The notes: generated by a model from the sequence alone, not told the origin. A stretch of DNA of 64,000 nt from an uncultured Bryobacteraceae bacterium (GCA_937920635.1 CAKZUE010000001.1:41014-105013), one strand, 5' to 3'; shown: positions 27,236 to 37,535, counted from the stretch's first letter. Numbers and translations are program-made.

Positions 27236-27596
27236 CGCCCGGCATCGGGCGGGGTAGAGCCGGAGCGGATCCGCCTCGCCCGAAAGCAGCAGCCTGCGGC
27301 CGGCCCGGCGGCAGCGGCGGATCGCCGGGCTTGGCGGGCGCGGCAGCTTCCGCTGGCAGATGCCGACGGAAGCGGCACGCGCCCAGCAGGTGGGCGGAGA
27401 GCCCTTGCACCGCAGTTTCCGGGGCCGGTTCGGGCACCGCCGCCCCGGCCCTGACCGGTTCGGGGAGCGGCCCGGCGTGGGGCGGGGCGGCGATCGGGGC
27501 CGGCCGCCTTTGCGGCGCTGTTGAAGCGCGGTCGCGGTCATGAAACAATAGGGTTTGTTCCCCACATCCCAGCCGTCCGGGCATCCAGGAGAGAGT
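27236..27596. other. Intergenic region before carA with possible promoter
   Basis: This 361-base GC-rich stretch carries no convincing gene. A short stem (CGCCCG-gcat-CGGGCG) lies just after the receptor stop near 27238, without a T-run. A possible promoter for carA is TTGAAG at 27521-27526 and ACAATA at 27545-27550 with 18 bases between. The remainder shows no structure that I can support. Confidence 0.3.
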
Positions 27597-28730
27597 TTGT
27601 CGAGAGAGGCGATCCTCGCCCTGGAAGACGGGACCGTCTTCCGCGGCGCAGCGTTCGGTGCCGAGGCGGTGCGCACCGGCGAAGTGGTTTTCAACACCGC
27701 CATGACGGGCTATCAGGAGGTCTTCACCGATCCTTCCTACACGGGGCAGATCGTGGTGCTGACCTATCCCCACATCGGCAACTACGGGGCCAATCTCGCC
27801 GACAGCGAAGCGCCGCGCTCCTACATCGAGGGGCTGGTGGTGCGGGAATGGACGAGCGAACCCTCCAACTGGCGCGCCGAGATGAGCGCCGAGGAGTTTC
27901 TCCGGCGCGACGGGATTCCGGTGATCAGCGGCATCGACGCGCGCGCGCTGGTGCGGAGGCTGCGCACCCAGGGCGCCATGCGGGGAGCGCTGTCCACGGC
28001 GGGCCACAGCGCCGGAGAGCTGATCGAAATGGCCCGGCGGTCCCCGCTGATGGCGGGGTTGGATCTGGCCACGCGCGTCTCCACCGATGCGCGCTACGAA
28101 TGGACGCAAAGGCTTGAACCCTGCTCGCCGTCCGAGCGCATCGGATTGCAGCCGCTGGGCGAGTTCCGCGTGGTGGCGTACGATTTCGGCATCAAGCGCA
28201 ACATCCTGCGCTGCCTGGCTTCGATTGGCGCGCGGGTGACCGTGGTGCCCGCTTCGACGCCAGCCGAAGACGTGCTCGCCATGCGGCCCGATGGGGTGTT
28301 CCTCTCCAACGGTCCCGGCGATCCCGAGCCGCTGGAAGGGCCGGTGCGGGAGATCCGGAAGATGCTGGGCCGCGTGCCGGTGTTCGGCATCTGCCTGGGC
28401 CATCAACTGCTGGGCCTGGCGCTGGGCGGCCGCACGTTCAAGCTGAAATTCGGCCACCACGGCATCAATCATCCGGTGCTCCACTACCGGACGCAGCGGG
28501 TCGAGATCACCGTGCAGAACCACGGCTTCTGCGTCGATCCCGACACCCTGGACGCCAATGAAGTCGAGCTGACGCACATCAACCTCAACGACCAGACGCT
28601 GGAGGGGTTGCGCCACCGCTCGCTGCCGCTGTTCTCCGTGCAGTACCACCCGGAAGCGGCGGCCGGCCCGCACGATTCGCGATACCTCTTCGAGGACTTC
28701 GCCTCCCTGATGAAGGAGTTCCACCACTAA
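27597..28730 (+). CDS. carA: Carbamoyl-phosphate synthase small subunit
   Basis: A 377-residue glutamine-hydrolysing subunit that delivers ammonia to CarB for arginine and pyrimidine synthesis. The start is TTG 27597, placed seven bases after AGGAGAG; an in-frame upstream ATG at 27555 would add 14 non-conserved residues. The N-terminal domain starts with [17 protein letters not shown]. The class I amidotransferase domain has the nucleophile in [12 protein letters not shown] (Cys) and the His/Glu pair in [10 protein letters not shown]. Length is normal. carB follows after four bases. Confidence 0.97.
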   Translation: MSREAILALEDGTVFRGAAFGAEAVRTGEVVFNTAMTGYQEVFTDPSYTGQIVVLTYPHIGNYGANLADSEAPRSYIEGLVVREWTSEPSNWRAEMSAEEFLRRDGIPVISGIDARALVRRLRTQGAMRGALSTAGHSAGELIEMARRSPLMAGLDLATRVSTDARYEWTQRLEPCSPSERIGLQPLGEFRVVAYDFGIKRNILRCLASIGARVTVVPASTPAEDVLAMRPDGVFLSNGPGDPEPLEGPVREIRKMLGRVPVFGICLGHQLLGLALGGRTFKLKFGHHGINHPVLHYRTQRVEITVQNHGFCVDPDTLDANEVELTHINLNDQTLEGLRHRSLPLFSVQYHPEAAAGPHDSRYLFEDFASLMKEFHH

Positions 28731-28734
28731 CCGA

Positions 28735-31700
28735 ATGCCGCGCAGAACCGACATTCACCGCATCCTGATCGTCGGCTCCGGCCCGATCGTCATCGGGCAG
28801 GCCTGCGAGTTCGACTATTCGGGCACGCAGGCGTGCAAGGCGCTGCGCGCCGACGGGTTCGAGGTCGTGCTGATGAACTCGAATCCGGCCACGATCATGA
28901 CCGATCCCGATCTGGCCGACCGCACCTACATCGAGCCGCTGACGGTGGAGTACGCCGAGGAGATCATCCGGCGCGAGCGGCCCGATGCGCTGCTGTCCAC
29001 CGTGGGCGGGCAGACGGGGCTGAACCTGAGCGTGGAACTGGCTGAGCGGGGCATCCTCGACAGGTACGGAGTGGAGCTGATCGGAGCGAAGCTGGAAGCG
29101 ATCAAGAAGGCCGAGGACCGGCTGCTGTTCAAGGACGCGATGCGGAAGATCGGACTGGAGACGCCGCAGTCGCGCCTGCTGACCTCGGTGGACGAAGGGC
29201 TCGAGTTCGCCGCCCGGATCGGCTATCCGCTGATCCTGCGCCCGAGCTTCACGCTTGGGGGCACGGGCGGCGGCATCGCCTACAACCGGGAGGATCTGGT
29301 CGAAATCCTCCAGCGCGGTCTCGACCTTTCGCCCGTGCACGAAGTGCTGGCGGAAGAATCGGTGCTCGGCTGGAAAGAGTTCGAGCTCGAGGTGATGCGC
29401 GACCTGGCGGGCAACGCCATCATCGTCTGTTCGATCGAGAACTTCGATCCGATGGGCGTGCACACGGGCGACTCGATCACCGTGGCGCCGGCGCAGACGC
29501 TCACCGACCGCGAGTACCAGATGATGCGCGACGGCGCGCTGGCGGTGCTGCGCGAGATCGGCGTGGACACGGGCGGCTCGAACGTGCAGTTCGCCATCAA
29601 TCCGGAAGACGGCCGCATGGTGGTGGTGGAGATGAACCCGCGCGTGTCGCGCAGCTCGGCGCTGGCGTCGAAAGCGACGGGCTTCCCCATCGCCAAGATC
29701 GCCGCCAAACTGGCCGTGGGCTACCGGCTGGACGAGATCCGCAACGACATCACGCGGGTGACGCCGGCCTGTTTCGAGCCGACCATCGATTATGTGGTGG
29801 TGAAGATCCCGCGCTGGCAGTTTGAGAAATTTCCCGGCGCCGAGCCGGTGCTGACGACGCAGATGAAGTCCGTGGGCGAAGTGATGGCCATCGGGCGCAC
29901 GTTCCGGCAGGCGCTGAACAAGGCGATGCGCGGGCTGGAGACGGGCAAGGCCGGCTCGCCCGCCACGCTGCGCGAGGAGCTGATCACGCAGAAGCTGATC
30001 ACTCCGAACCCCGACCGCCTGAGCTACATCCGCTTCGCCTTCGAACGCGGCCACACGGTGGAAGACGTCTTCGAGATGACGAAGATCGATCCGTGGTTCC
30101 TGCGCCAGATCCGCGACGGCGTCCGCTACGAGAAGGAACTGGAAGGGCGCGCGCTGGAGACGGCGCCGCGCGAGGAGCTGCGGCGCGCCAAGCGCGAGGG
30201 CTTAAGCGACGCCCGGCTGGCGCGGCTATGGAAGACGGACGCCGACGCCGTGCGCGCGCGCCGCAAGGAACTCGGCGTGGCCGCCGTGTTCAACCGGGTG
30301 GACACCTGCGCGGCGGAGTTCGAGAGCTTCACGCCGTACCTGTACTCGAGTTACGAGGACGAGTGCGAGGCCGAGCCGTCGCAGCGGAAGAAGGTCATGA
30401 TCCTCGGCGCCGGACCCAACCGCATCGGACAGGGCATCGAATTCGACTACTGCTGCTGCCATGCATCGTTCGCCTTGCAGGACTTCGGCATCGAGTCGAT
30501 CATGGTGAACTGCAACCCCGAGACGGTGTCGACCGACTACGACACCAGCGACCGGCTGTACTTCGAACCGCTGACGCTCGAGGAAGTGCTCAACATCGCC
30601 GACACGGAGAAGCCCGGCGGCGTGATCGTGCAGTTCGGCGGGCAGACGCCGCTGAATCTGGCGCTGCCGCTGAAGCGCGCGGGCGTGCCGATCATCGGCA
30701 CGGATCCGGAAAGCATCGACCTGGCGGAAGACCGCAAGCAGTTCGGGCGCGTGCTGGACGAGCTCGGCATTCCGGCGGCGCCTTATGGTACGGCGACCAG
30801 CGTGGAGGAGGCGCTGGCGGTGGCGCAGCGGCTGGGATTCCCGGTGCTGGTGCGGCCGAGCTACGTTCTCGGCGGGCGTGCGATGACCATCGCCTACGAC
30901 GAGGAGACGGTGCGCCGCTATATGCAGGAGGCCGCGCTGTTCTCGCCCGACCGGCCAGTGCTGATCGACCGGTTTCTGGAAGACGCCATCGAGGTGGACG
31001 TGGATGCGGTCTCCGACGGCGAGGACGTGCTGATCGGCGGCATCATGGAGCACATCGAGGAAGCCGGGATCCACTCGGGCGACTCCAGTTGCGTCGTGCC
31101 GCCGCAATCGCTCAGCGATGGCACGCTGCGGGTGATCGAAGAGTACACGGTGCGGCTGGCGCGGGCGCTGCATGTTTGCGGCCTGATGAACGTGCAGTAC
31201 GCGGTGAAGGACGGGCAGGTGTTCGTGCTGGAGGTGAACCCGCGCGCCTCGCGCACGGTTCCTTACGTTTCGAAAGCGACCGGCGTGCGGCTGCCCAAGG
31301 TAGCGGTAGGCGTGATGCTGGGCAGGAAGCTGCGCGAACTGGAAGAGCTGACGGGCGGGCGGCACTCGGGCGTGCTGCCGGTGAAGCAGGTGTGCGTGAA
31401 GTCGCCGGTGTTTCCCTTCCCCAAGTTCCCCGGCGTGGACCCGGCGCTGGGGCCGGAGATGCGCTCGACGGGCGAAGTGATGGGCGTGGGCGAGAACTTC
31501 GGAGAGGCGTTCGGGAAGGCGCAATTGAGCGCCGGTGTGCCACTGCCGCAGGAGGGGCTGATTTTCTTCAGCGTCAACGACCGCCACAAGGCCGAGGCGG
31601 TGGAGCTGGCGCGGCGGCTGTCCGCGCTGGGGTTCCAACTGGCGGCCACGCGCGGCACGGCGGCGGCGTTCCGCGCCGCCGGACTTCAGGCGAAGACCGT

Positions 31701-31947
31701 GTTCAAGGTGAACGAAGGACGCCCCAACGCGGTGGACCTGATCAAGGACGGAAAGCTGAAGCTGGCCGTCTACACCACCACGGGAGCGCATTCCTTCAGC
31801 GATGAGCGGGCTATCCGGCGCTCGGCGGTGGCGTGGCGCGTGCCGTGCATCACCACCATCGCCGGCGCGCGGGCGGCGGTGGAGGCGATCGAGAGCCGCC
31901 GGCGGGATCCGCTGCGGGTGTGGTGTCTTCAGGAGATGCACGCCTGA
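28735..31947 (+). CDS. carB: Carbamoyl-phosphate synthase large subunit
   Basis: A 1070-residue synthetase with the usual duplicated structure. The first half is [19 protein letters not shown] with its ATP-grasp core; the second begins [18 protein letters not shown] with a second ATP-grasp core. A C-terminal MGS-like allosteric domain (about residues 940-1070) contains [16 protein letters not shown] and [14 protein letters not shown]. It makes carbamoyl phosphate from bicarbonate, ammonia (via CarA) and two ATP. Length and order match the family. The stop is followed eight bases later by the end of the convergent gene. Confidence 0.98.
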   Translation: MPRRTDIHRILIVGSGPIVIGQACEFDYSGTQACKALRADGFEVVLMNSNPATIMTDPDLADRTYIEPLTVEYAEEIIRRERPDALLSTVGGQTGLNLSVELAERGILDRYGVELIGAKLEAIKKAEDRLLFKDAMRKIGLETPQSRLLTSVDEGLEFAARIGYPLILRPSFTLGGTGGGIAYNREDLVEILQRGLDLSPVHEVLAEESVLGWKEFELEVMRDLAGNAIIVCSIENFDPMGVHTGDSITVAPAQTLTDREYQMMRDGALAVLREIGVDTGGSNVQFAINPEDGRMVVVEMNPRVSRSSALASKATGFPIAKIAAKLAVGYRLDEIRNDITRVTPACFEPTIDYVVVKIPRWQFEKFPGAEPVLTTQMKSVGEVMAIGRTFRQALNKAMRGLETGKAGSPATLREELITQKLITPNPDRLSYIRFAFERGHTVEDVFEMTKIDPWFLRQIRDGVRYEKELEGRALETAPREELRRAKREGLSDARLARLWKTDADAVRARRKELGVAAVFNRVDTCAAEFESFTPYLYSSYEDECEAEPSQRKKVMILGAGPNRIGQGIEFDYCCCHASFALQDFGIESIMVNCNPETVSTDYDTSDRLYFEPLTLEEVLNIADTEKPGGVIVQFGGQTPLNLALPLKRAGVPIIGTDPESIDLAEDRKQFGRVLDELGIPAAPYGTATSVEEALAVAQRLGFPVLVRPSYVLGGRAMTIAYDEETVRRYMQEAALFSPDRPVLIDRFLEDAIEVDVDAVSDGEDVLIGGIMEHIEEAGIHSGDSSCVVPPQSLSDGTLRVIEEYTVRLARALHVCGLMNVQYAVKDGQVFVLEVNPRASRTVPYVSKATGVRLPKVAVGVMLGRKLRELEELTGGRHSGVLPVKQVCVKSPVFPFPKFPGVDPALGPEMRSTGEVMGVGENFGEAFGKAQLSAGVPLPQEGLIFFSVNDRHKAEAVELARRLSALGFQLAATRGTAAAFRAAGLQAKTVFKVNEGRPNAVDLIKDGKLKLAVYTTTGAHSFSDERAIRRSAVAWRVPCITTIAGARAAVEAIESRRRDPLRVWCLQEMHA

Positions 31948-31954
31948 GCGGGGC

Positions 31955-33169
31955 TCATTGCAGCGAGCCCTGCGACTCCGACAGGCGGCACAACAGGTCC
32001 TCCATGCCGGCCAGTCCTCGCGCGCGGAGGAACTCGCGGCGGAAGGGATGCAGTTCCGGCAGCGGCACCTCGCCGCGGTGCAGCCGCTGCAAGGCGTCCA
32101 GATACTCGCACCATCCGCGTGGTTCTTTCAGCCGCGGATAATACGCCTGCCGCAGCAGGAAGCCTTCGAAGAACATCTGGAACTGGAAGTCGAGCACGCG
32201 GACCGTGTCCAGATAGGAGCCCAGCCGGGAGGAATCGAATGCGACCGGCTGGAGCAGAGCATATTCCAGCAGCGCATGCGCGGCGGCGCGCTCGTAAAAC
32301 AGCGGCCGCCCGAGGCGCAGCACCGAGGCGACGAATTCCATCGGGGCCAGCTCGTACAGGAACGGATAGGTGTACCAGCGGGCGACGCGCCCGCGGAGCA
32401 GGCGGTCGAAATGATCCGAGCGCGCCGCCCACCTGGCCGGATCCGGGGGAATGAAGTGCAGCAGCGCGTAATGGGCCATCCAATCCGGCGATTCAAAGCA
32501 CTCGGCCACCTGCGGCAGGTCGAGCGACCGCGCCAGCCCTTCGAGCCGGCGCATCTCCTGCCCGACGCGGGCAGCGGACAGCGCGGGCTGGAATGCCGCA
32601 AACAGCGAGCAGTGGGCGGAAGCATAAAGGTCGAGCGCCGCCGGCTCGGCTTCCCGGAACTGCACGAGCAGCCACACCTGGCGCAGGCGGTTTTCCAGCC
32701 CGCGCTGAATACGGAGCGACTGATTCAGGAAGGCGCCGTCCCGCGTCCGCTCGGCGCGCCGCAGCAGCCGCCGGCCCAGCATGGGAGAGAAGGACGCGAG
32801 TTGATCCTGCTGCCGCCCGGGCGCCACGCCTGCGGCGCGGGCCAGCCGGAGCAGGAAATCGGTGACCCACGGCAGCGAAGCCAGCATCTGCGGCAGGTGC
32901 TCGAAACTCTGGTTTTCCGCGGGCGCGGGTTGCGACAGGTTGGCCGCGACATCGGAGTACTGCGCCGCCAGGCGCCAGAAGACGCAGCCGGGCTCCTGCC
33001 GCACTGCGTCCCGGTAGCCGTGGAGCAGATCGAGGAAGCAGGTGAGCACCGAAGACATGGAGGCGGGCGAAGGCGCATTGAACAGATCGAGCGCCGCCCC
33101 GTACAGGCTGGAAGCCGAAGCGGCCAACGCCCGGTCGCCCCCTCCGGCGAAGATGCTGTTGAGCTCCAT
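31955..33169 (-). CDS. Conserved-looking helical protein of unknown function
   Basis: A 404-residue, mostly helical, Leu/Arg/Ala-rich protein without signal peptide or membrane helix. I do not recognise a family. The annotated start is the first ATG (33169), but the same frame is open and protein-like for 36 further codons back to 33277 (ILDPEIPPIFESLSNYLELE). There, ATC occupies the place of a start ten bases after a perfect AGGAGG and overlaps the stop of larE (ATCCTAG). No ATG, GTG or TTG is available at that place. It seems to be translated together with larE. The larE neighbour hints at cofactor or sulfur chemistry, but nothing in the sequence proves this. Confidence 0.6.
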   Translation of the reverse strand: MELNSIFAGGGDRALAASASSLYGAALDLFNAPSPASMSSVLTCFLDLLHGYRDAVRQEPGCVFWRLAAQYSDVAANLSQPAPAENQSFEHLPQMLASLPWVTDFLLRLARAAGVAPGRQQDQLASFSPMLGRRLLRRAERTRDGAFLNQSLRIQRGLENRLRQVWLLVQFREAEPAALDLYASAHCSLFAAFQPALSAARVGQEMRRLEGLARSLDLPQVAECFESPDWMAHYALLHFIPPDPARWAARSDHFDRLLRGRVARWYTYPFLYELAPMEFVASVLRLGRPLFYERAAAHALLEYALLQPVAFDSSRLGSYLDTVRVLDFQFQMFFEGFLLRQAYYPRLKEPRGWCEYLDALQRLHRGEVPLPELHPFRREFLRARGLAGMEDLLCRLSESQGSLQ

Positions 33170-33270
33170 CGTGCAATCGACGAGCTGGTCGTCGAAAGTT
33201 TCGGGCAGCTCTTCAGCTTCCAGCTCCAGATAATTGGAGAGGCTTTCAAAAATCGGCGGGATTTCGGGGT

Positions 33271-34161
33271 CTAGGATGGCGAATTCTCCTCCTGGGATCC
33301 GCCCTGGGCGGGCGCCAGGACCTCATTCAACGATCCCTGCCGGTAGCCGCGCAGGTCGATGGCGGAGTAAAGGAAACCCAATTCTTTGAAAAGCGCTGAC
33401 AAACGGTCGAACATTTCCAGCGAAAAGGCCTGCGGCATTTCCGAGCGGTCGATTTCCAGACGCGCCAGTTCGCCGTGATAGCGCACGCGGAATTGCCGGA
33501 AGCCGAGCGCCCGGATGCGCTCCTCGGCCAGTTCGACGCGGCGCAGCACCTCCGGCGTCACCGGCGTCCCGTATGGGATGCGCGAGCTCAGGCAAGCCGC
33601 CGCCGGGCGGTCCCACGTCGGCAGCCCCGCCAGGCGCGAAAGCTCGCGGATTTCGGCTTTCGACAGCCCGGCTTCCACCAGCGGCGCTTTCACTCCGTGC
33701 AGCCGTGCGGCGTTCTGTCCGGGGCGGTAGTCGCCGAGATCGTCGGTGTTGACCCCGTAGATGATCACCGCGCCGCCGTAACGCGGAGCGATCTGCTCCA
33801 TGCGCCGGAACAGCTCGTCCTTGCAGTGGTAACAGCGGTCCGGGTTGTTGGCGACGTAAGCGGGGTTGTCGAATTCGTGGGAGGGAATCAGCTCGTGGCG
33901 GATGCCGAAGCGCCGGGCGAAGGCGATAGCGTCGCGCTTGTGCGATTCAGGAATGGACGGCGAGTCCGCCGTCACGGCGATGGCGCTGTCGCCTAGCGCT
34001 TCCCGCGCCGCCCACGCCAGGTAGGCGGAATCTGTCCCGCCGGAATAGGCCACCAGCACCTTGCCGAGGTTCCTCAGGATGCGGAACAGCCTGTCCTGCT
34101 TCTCCCGCAAGACCGTGGCGTCGGCGGTAGCGTTCCTGCCCAGCGAAACGAGTCCCGTCAT
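33271..34161 (-). CDS. larE: LarE-like ATP-dependent sacrificial sulfur transferase
   Basis: A 296-residue PP-loop protein. LarE provides sulfur, from its own cysteine or from an iron-sulfur cluster, to build the nickel-pincer nucleotide cofactor used by lactate racemase. The ATP loop is VAYSGGTDSAYLA (residues 37-49). A CxxC pair (Cys110, Cys113 in RCYHCK) and Cys190 in ACLSSRIPYG follow. The three-cysteine set recalls the cluster-containing LarE version, not the single sacrificial cysteine type. A perfect TATAAT at 34168-34173 lies only six bases before the ATG, so the messenger may be leaderless. LarB and LarC are not in the window. Confidence 0.85.
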   Translation of the reverse strand: MTGLVSLGRNATADATVLREKQDRLFRILRNLGKVLVAYSGGTDSAYLAWAAREALGDSAIAVTADSPSIPESHKRDAIAFARRFGIRHELIPSHEFDNPAYVANNPDRCYHCKDELFRRMEQIAPRYGGAVIIYGVNTDDLGDYRPGQNAARLHGVKAPLVEAGLSKAEIRELSRLAGLPTWDRPAAACLSSRIPYGTPVTPEVLRRVELAEERIRALGFRQFRVRYHGELARLEIDRSEMPQAFSLEMFDRLSALFKELGFLYSAIDLRGYRQGSLNEVLAPAQGGSQEENSPS

Positions 34162-34167
34162 GCCTGC

Positions 34168-34173
34168 ATTATA
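34168..34173 (-). promoter_or_regulatory. -10 element of larE, leaderless arrangement
   Basis: TATAAT on the minus strand ends six bases before the larE ATG, so transcription would begin at or next to the start codon. No good -35 hexamer is seen at 17 or 18 bases; it may depend on an activator. Confidence 0.5.
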
Positions 34174-34322
34174 CCTGCCCGGAGCGCGGCGCACGCCGGC
34201 CCGCCGCCGGTTCTTCCGGAATCCGCCCCGGTATGCAAACACTTTGCAGAAGAAGAAGCCCTCCGGCCTGTCCGGGCGGCCGCGCCCTCGCGCCGGACGG
34301 CTGGCTCTCTCCGAAAAAAGGC

Positions 34323-34381
34323 TTGCCTTGTCCGGATTCCGCTGGTACACTGAACAGTGTCAGATGCAACTCACTTGCATC
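34323..34381 (+). promoter_or_regulatory. Promoter with two palindromic operators (Fur-like candidate)
   Basis: TTGCCT (34323-34328), 17 bases, TACACT (34346-34351) form a sigma-70-type promoter. A palindrome ACACTG-AA-CAGTGT (34347-34360) overlaps the -10 element, and a second palindrome GATGCAACTCACTTGCATC (34363-34381, seven-base arms) covers the expected start site. The second has the TGCAA/TTGCA arms seen in some Fur boxes. The downstream gene is a siderophore-type receptor, so iron repression is the natural proposal. Confidence 0.6.
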
Positions 34382-34518
34382 AGTAGCCGGCATCTGACGA
34401 TCCGGCGGACCGGCCCATCCCGGCAGGAGCGAACCGGCCCGCCGCCAACCACCGCATGGCGCGGCGGCTGCTTCCATTCTATGCCGCCGCCCGTGTCGAG
34501 AGACAGGAGACAGCACGA

Positions 34519-37038
34519 ATGGGAGACATAGGCAGGAAGATTCGTCCGGAGGGGATCGCGCTGGCGGCGACGCTGGCCGCCGCAGTGTCATGGGCGGGGC
34601 CCGGGAACGGGCCGGAACCGCTGCCGGCGCCCGCGGGTTCGCTGCGCGCGTGCGGAATGAGGATCGTCGTGCAGGATCCCTCCGGGGCGCGGGTGCCAGG
34701 CGCCTGGGTGTCGGTGACCGGCCCCGTGGACGCGCGGGGTCAGACGGACGGCGAGGGCGTCTTCTGCGCGGAGACGCTCCGCGCCGGGCGTTACGTGGCG
34801 GCTGTGGAAAAGACCGGGTTCGAGAAGACGGCAGCCCCGTTCAGCCCGGGCGGACCAGCTTCGGAGCTGACCGTCGAGCTGAAGCCCGCCGCGGCGCGGC
34901 AGTCCATCGACGTAGTGGCGACTCCGGAATTCGCCGCCGAAGCGGTGGAGCGCATCACCGGCGGCCTGCTGGAGACGCCGCGCTCGATCACCGTAGTCGA
35001 TGCAAATGAATTGCGTGAGAGAAACTTTCGCCACGTGCAGGATTTGCTGGCCTTCGTACCCGGCATGGGCCCCAACGGCCTGCGCACGGGCGGCTATCAC
35101 TATTACGCCCGCGGCTTCCGCATGGGGGCCGACGACATTCGCGTGGACGGCGCCACGGGCGCGGCGCTGAGCGGCGGCTTTGGCGTCCCGACATTCGGCG
35201 TGGAGCAGGTGGTGGCGCTGCGCGGGCCGGCAGGGCTGCTCTATGGGCCGTCGGCTGCACCCGGGGGGTTCATCAACCTGGTCACAAAAAAGCCCCGTCC
35301 GGTGCGGTCGACGCAACTGGATTTCCGAGGCGCGGCCATCCCCGGGCAGGGGCTGAACTTCGGCGAGCGTCTGTCCGGGATGTTCGATCTCGATTCCACC
35401 GGCGCGGTGACCCCGGACGCACGCTTGCAGTACCGGGCGCTGTTCACGGCTGAAAACCAGAACTGGTTCACGCGGAATGTGCTCGACCGCAACCGTTACG
35501 CGCGCGGCTCGCTCCTCTACCGGCTGGACCGCAACGGGCTGTTCACCGTCATGCCGCAGTTTCAGTACGGCTCGATGATCCGCCCGGCGGGCGGCGGACT
35601 GGTCATCAGTCCCTCCACTTCTCTTTCCACCAACGACGGTCTCACCGGGCCTATCCATCTTCACGACCTCAACCCTCACAGCGTGAACCACTCCGCGGGG
35701 CAGCACCGGTATTACACGTCTCAGGCGGGCTTCGATTTCCGCGCCGTGCCTTCCGCCGCCTGGACGGCAAACTTCAACTATCGCTGGACGCGCAACGACC
35801 GCCACATCCACCAATGGACCCCGGTGGTGAACACCGCGCAGCAGACGGTCCTGCTGGTGCAGCAGAACGAAGTGCTCCGCCAGCAGACGAAGAGCGACAA
35901 CCGCAACCGCCACCATGTGTTCGACTTCAATACGGGCTACGAATGGCGCGGCAAAGGCTGGCGCAATCTGAGCCAGACGGGAGCGTTCACGCGCGTCGTG
36001 GGCGTGGCAGCCACACTGCCGGCGGGCGCCGCGCCGTCAGCGGGTTGGCCCATTCACATCTACTCGGGCTTGCAGCGGTTGGGCTCTCCCGTCGATCTGT
36101 ATCCACCTCTTCTCTTCGGTCCCCTGACGCACACCACCACCTGGAACGGCTTCTGGCAGAACCGCACCTGGCTGCTGGATGAGAGGCTGGTGCTGACTCT
36201 GGGGCTGGGCTACGGGCAGGTGCACCCGGGCGGGCAGCCGGTGCGCAAGGGCGAGGTGATTCCGAACTACGCGGCGCTGTACCGGCTGCGGCGGAACCTC
36301 GCCGTGTATTACAGCTACTCGCGCAGCTTCAACCCGGTGGATCCGGCGTTGGAAGACATCCAGGGCCGGCGCAACGCCTTCGACCCCGTACGCGGCTTCA
36401 ACCATGAAGCCGGCGTGAAGCTGGACGCGCCTTCGCGCCGCTCAGCCGCCACGGTCAGCTACTTCGACACCGGCATCGACAACGCGCTGGTGCAGAGCGG
36501 CATCCACGATGTCAACATCAACGGGGTGCGCTATTACCAGGCGGCCGGCAGACGGCGCGCGCGGGGCGTGGAATCCAGCATCGAAACGCGCCTGCTGCGC
36601 GACGTCTTTGTGCAGGCGGGCGCGGCGTGGATCGAGGCCTGGTACAGCGGCACTGGCCCGGCGAGCGCGGCTTCGACGCTGGCCATTCCCGGCTCGCGCG
36701 CGGAAAAGACGCCGCGGTGGAGCTGGAACAGCCGGCTGTTGTACGAGCGCAGCGAGGGAAGGCTGGCGGGTTGGAGCGCTTCGCTGGCTCTGCTGAACCA
36801 GGGCGGGCGTTTCGGCAGCAACGGCGCCCGGACGTTCGGCGCGCCCGATCCGCTGTGGCTGCCCGCCTACACGCGGCTCGACGCCTCGCTGGCATACCGC
36901 GTGAACCGCCACTGGGACTGGGCGCTGACGGTGGAGAACCTCACGGACCGCCGCATCTGGATCAACGCCACCACTGGCGCGGCGATGGAGCAGGCGCCGC
37001 CGCGCACGGCAACGCTGCGCCTGAGCTGGCGCTTCTGA
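34519..37038 (+). CDS. Siderophore-type TonB-dependent outer-membrane receptor
   Basis: An 839-residue receptor starting at ATG 34519, behind AGGAGA. It has a signal-like N-terminus, then a carboxypeptidase-regulatory-like domain (about residues 40-130, GAWVSVTGPVDARGQTDGEG) and a plug with the FhuA/FecA-type pattern: TPRSITVVDANELRERNF, VQDLLAFVPGM, YYARGFRMGADDIRVDG and GPAGLLYGPSAAPGGFINLVTKKP. The beta-barrel ends in Phe (LRLSWRF). Unlike the other two receptors here, the plug is that of ferric-siderophore transporters. A Fur-like operator lies over its promoter. Ligand unknown. Confidence 0.88.
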   Translation: MGDIGRKIRPEGIALAATLAAAVSWAGPGNGPEPLPAPAGSLRACGMRIVVQDPSGARVPGAWVSVTGPVDARGQTDGEGVFCAETLRAGRYVAAVEKTGFEKTAAPFSPGGPASELTVELKPAAARQSIDVVATPEFAAEAVERITGGLLETPRSITVVDANELRERNFRHVQDLLAFVPGMGPNGLRTGGYHYYARGFRMGADDIRVDGATGAALSGGFGVPTFGVEQVVALRGPAGLLYGPSAAPGGFINLVTKKPRPVRSTQLDFRGAAIPGQGLNFGERLSGMFDLDSTGAVTPDARLQYRALFTAENQNWFTRNVLDRNRYARGSLLYRLDRNGLFTVMPQFQYGSMIRPAGGGLVISPSTSLSTNDGLTGPIHLHDLNPHSVNHSAGQHRYYTSQAGFDFRAVPSAAWTANFNYRWTRNDRHIHQWTPVVNTAQQTVLLVQQNEVLRQQTKSDNRNRHHVFDFNTGYEWRGKGWRNLSQTGAFTRVVGVAATLPAGAAPSAGWPIHIYSGLQRLGSPVDLYPPLLFGPLTHTTTWNGFWQNRTWLLDERLVLTLGLGYGQVHPGGQPVRKGEVIPNYAALYRLRRNLAVYYSYSRSFNPVDPALEDIQGRRNAFDPVRGFNHEAGVKLDAPSRRSAATVSYFDTGIDNALVQSGIHDVNINGVRYYQAAGRRRARGVESSIETRLLRDVFVQAGAAWIEAWYSGTGPASAASTLAIPGSRAEKTPRWSWNSRLLYERSEGRLAGWSASLALLNQGGRFGSNGARTFGAPDPLWLPAYTRLDASLAYRVNRHWDWALTVENLTDRRIWINATTGAAMEQAPPRTATLRLSWRF

Positions 37039-37039
37039 C

Positions 37040-37076
37040 GAGAAAAGGGGACAGGAACACAATTCCCCTTTTTCTC
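37040..37076 (+). terminator. Hairpin with A/T arms (possible terminator or REP-like palindrome)
   Basis: GAGAAAAGGGG (37040-37050) pairs with CCCC-TTTTT-CTC (37065-37076) apart from one bulged T, starting two bases after the receptor stop codon. It could end the transcript. The GGGGACAGG/CCCC pattern also recalls REP-like palindromes found in many genomes. Confidence 0.5.
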
Positions 37077-37237
37077 AACTCCAGGAAAAAGCAGGGACCA
37101 CGGCCGGTCATCAAGCCGAGCTTCGGCTGGAAGCATAAAATACGGGACCCAGCTTCGTCATTGGTGTGTGCGGCGAACAGAGGGGGCGTGATAGCGCGTT
37201 TCCGTGCCGCGCACGAAGGTCGCACCCGTGCGCTTCT

Positions 37238-37281
37238 GTGCCGCGAACGGAGGGCGCTTGAGCGCCCGGGAGTGAGCGGTC
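37238..37281 (+). repeat. Hairpin repeat, copy R1
   Basis: A 44-base element of the form GTGCCGCGA - hairpin - AGCGGTC. Its stem is GGGCGCT-tg-AGCGCCC. Related copies occur at 49377-49418 (minus strand), 61445-61487 and 61579-61622. The ends are kept while the stem bases differ. Confidence 0.65.
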
Positions 37282-37293
37282 GCGGCGCGGCGG

Positions 37294-37535
37294 CGGCGGT
37301 GTTAGGACCGCTTGGTCGCGCCTGCGGCGCTCCCGCGCGGATGCGGTGGTTGTGGTTGTTGCGGCGGTGTTGGAACCGCTTGGTCGCGCCTGCGGCGCTC
37401 CCGCGCGGCTCGGTGGCCTGCGGCGCTCCCGCGCGGATGCGGTGGTTGTGGTTGTTGCGGCGGTGTTAGGACCGCTTGGTCGCGCCTGTGGCGCTCCCGC
37501 GCGGCTCGGTGGCCTGCGGCGCTCCCGCGCGGCTC
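37294..37535. repeat. Tandem repeat array, three units of 68-96 bp
   Basis: Units start with CGGCGGTGTT at 37294, 37362 and 37458. Each holds the block ACCGCTTGGTCGCGCCTG, then a GCGCTCCCGCGCGG core and, in the first two, a GTGGTTGTGGTTGTTG stretch. The second and third contain an additional 28-base copy of the GCGCTCCCGCGCGG segment. Read on the minus strand, each unit has a GCGCC/GGCGC hairpin followed by AAGCGGT, resembling the end of the R1-R4 hairpin repeats. The plus-strand frames over it look like low-complexity artefacts. Confidence 0.75.

Noticed and set aside
27331..27543. Small frame before carA
   Set aside because: Gly/Ala/Ser low complexity and no ribosome-binding site; probably non-coding.
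30226..31941. 571-codon minus-strand frame opposite carB
   Set aside because: carB is certain by motifs and length; the minus frame is its shadow.
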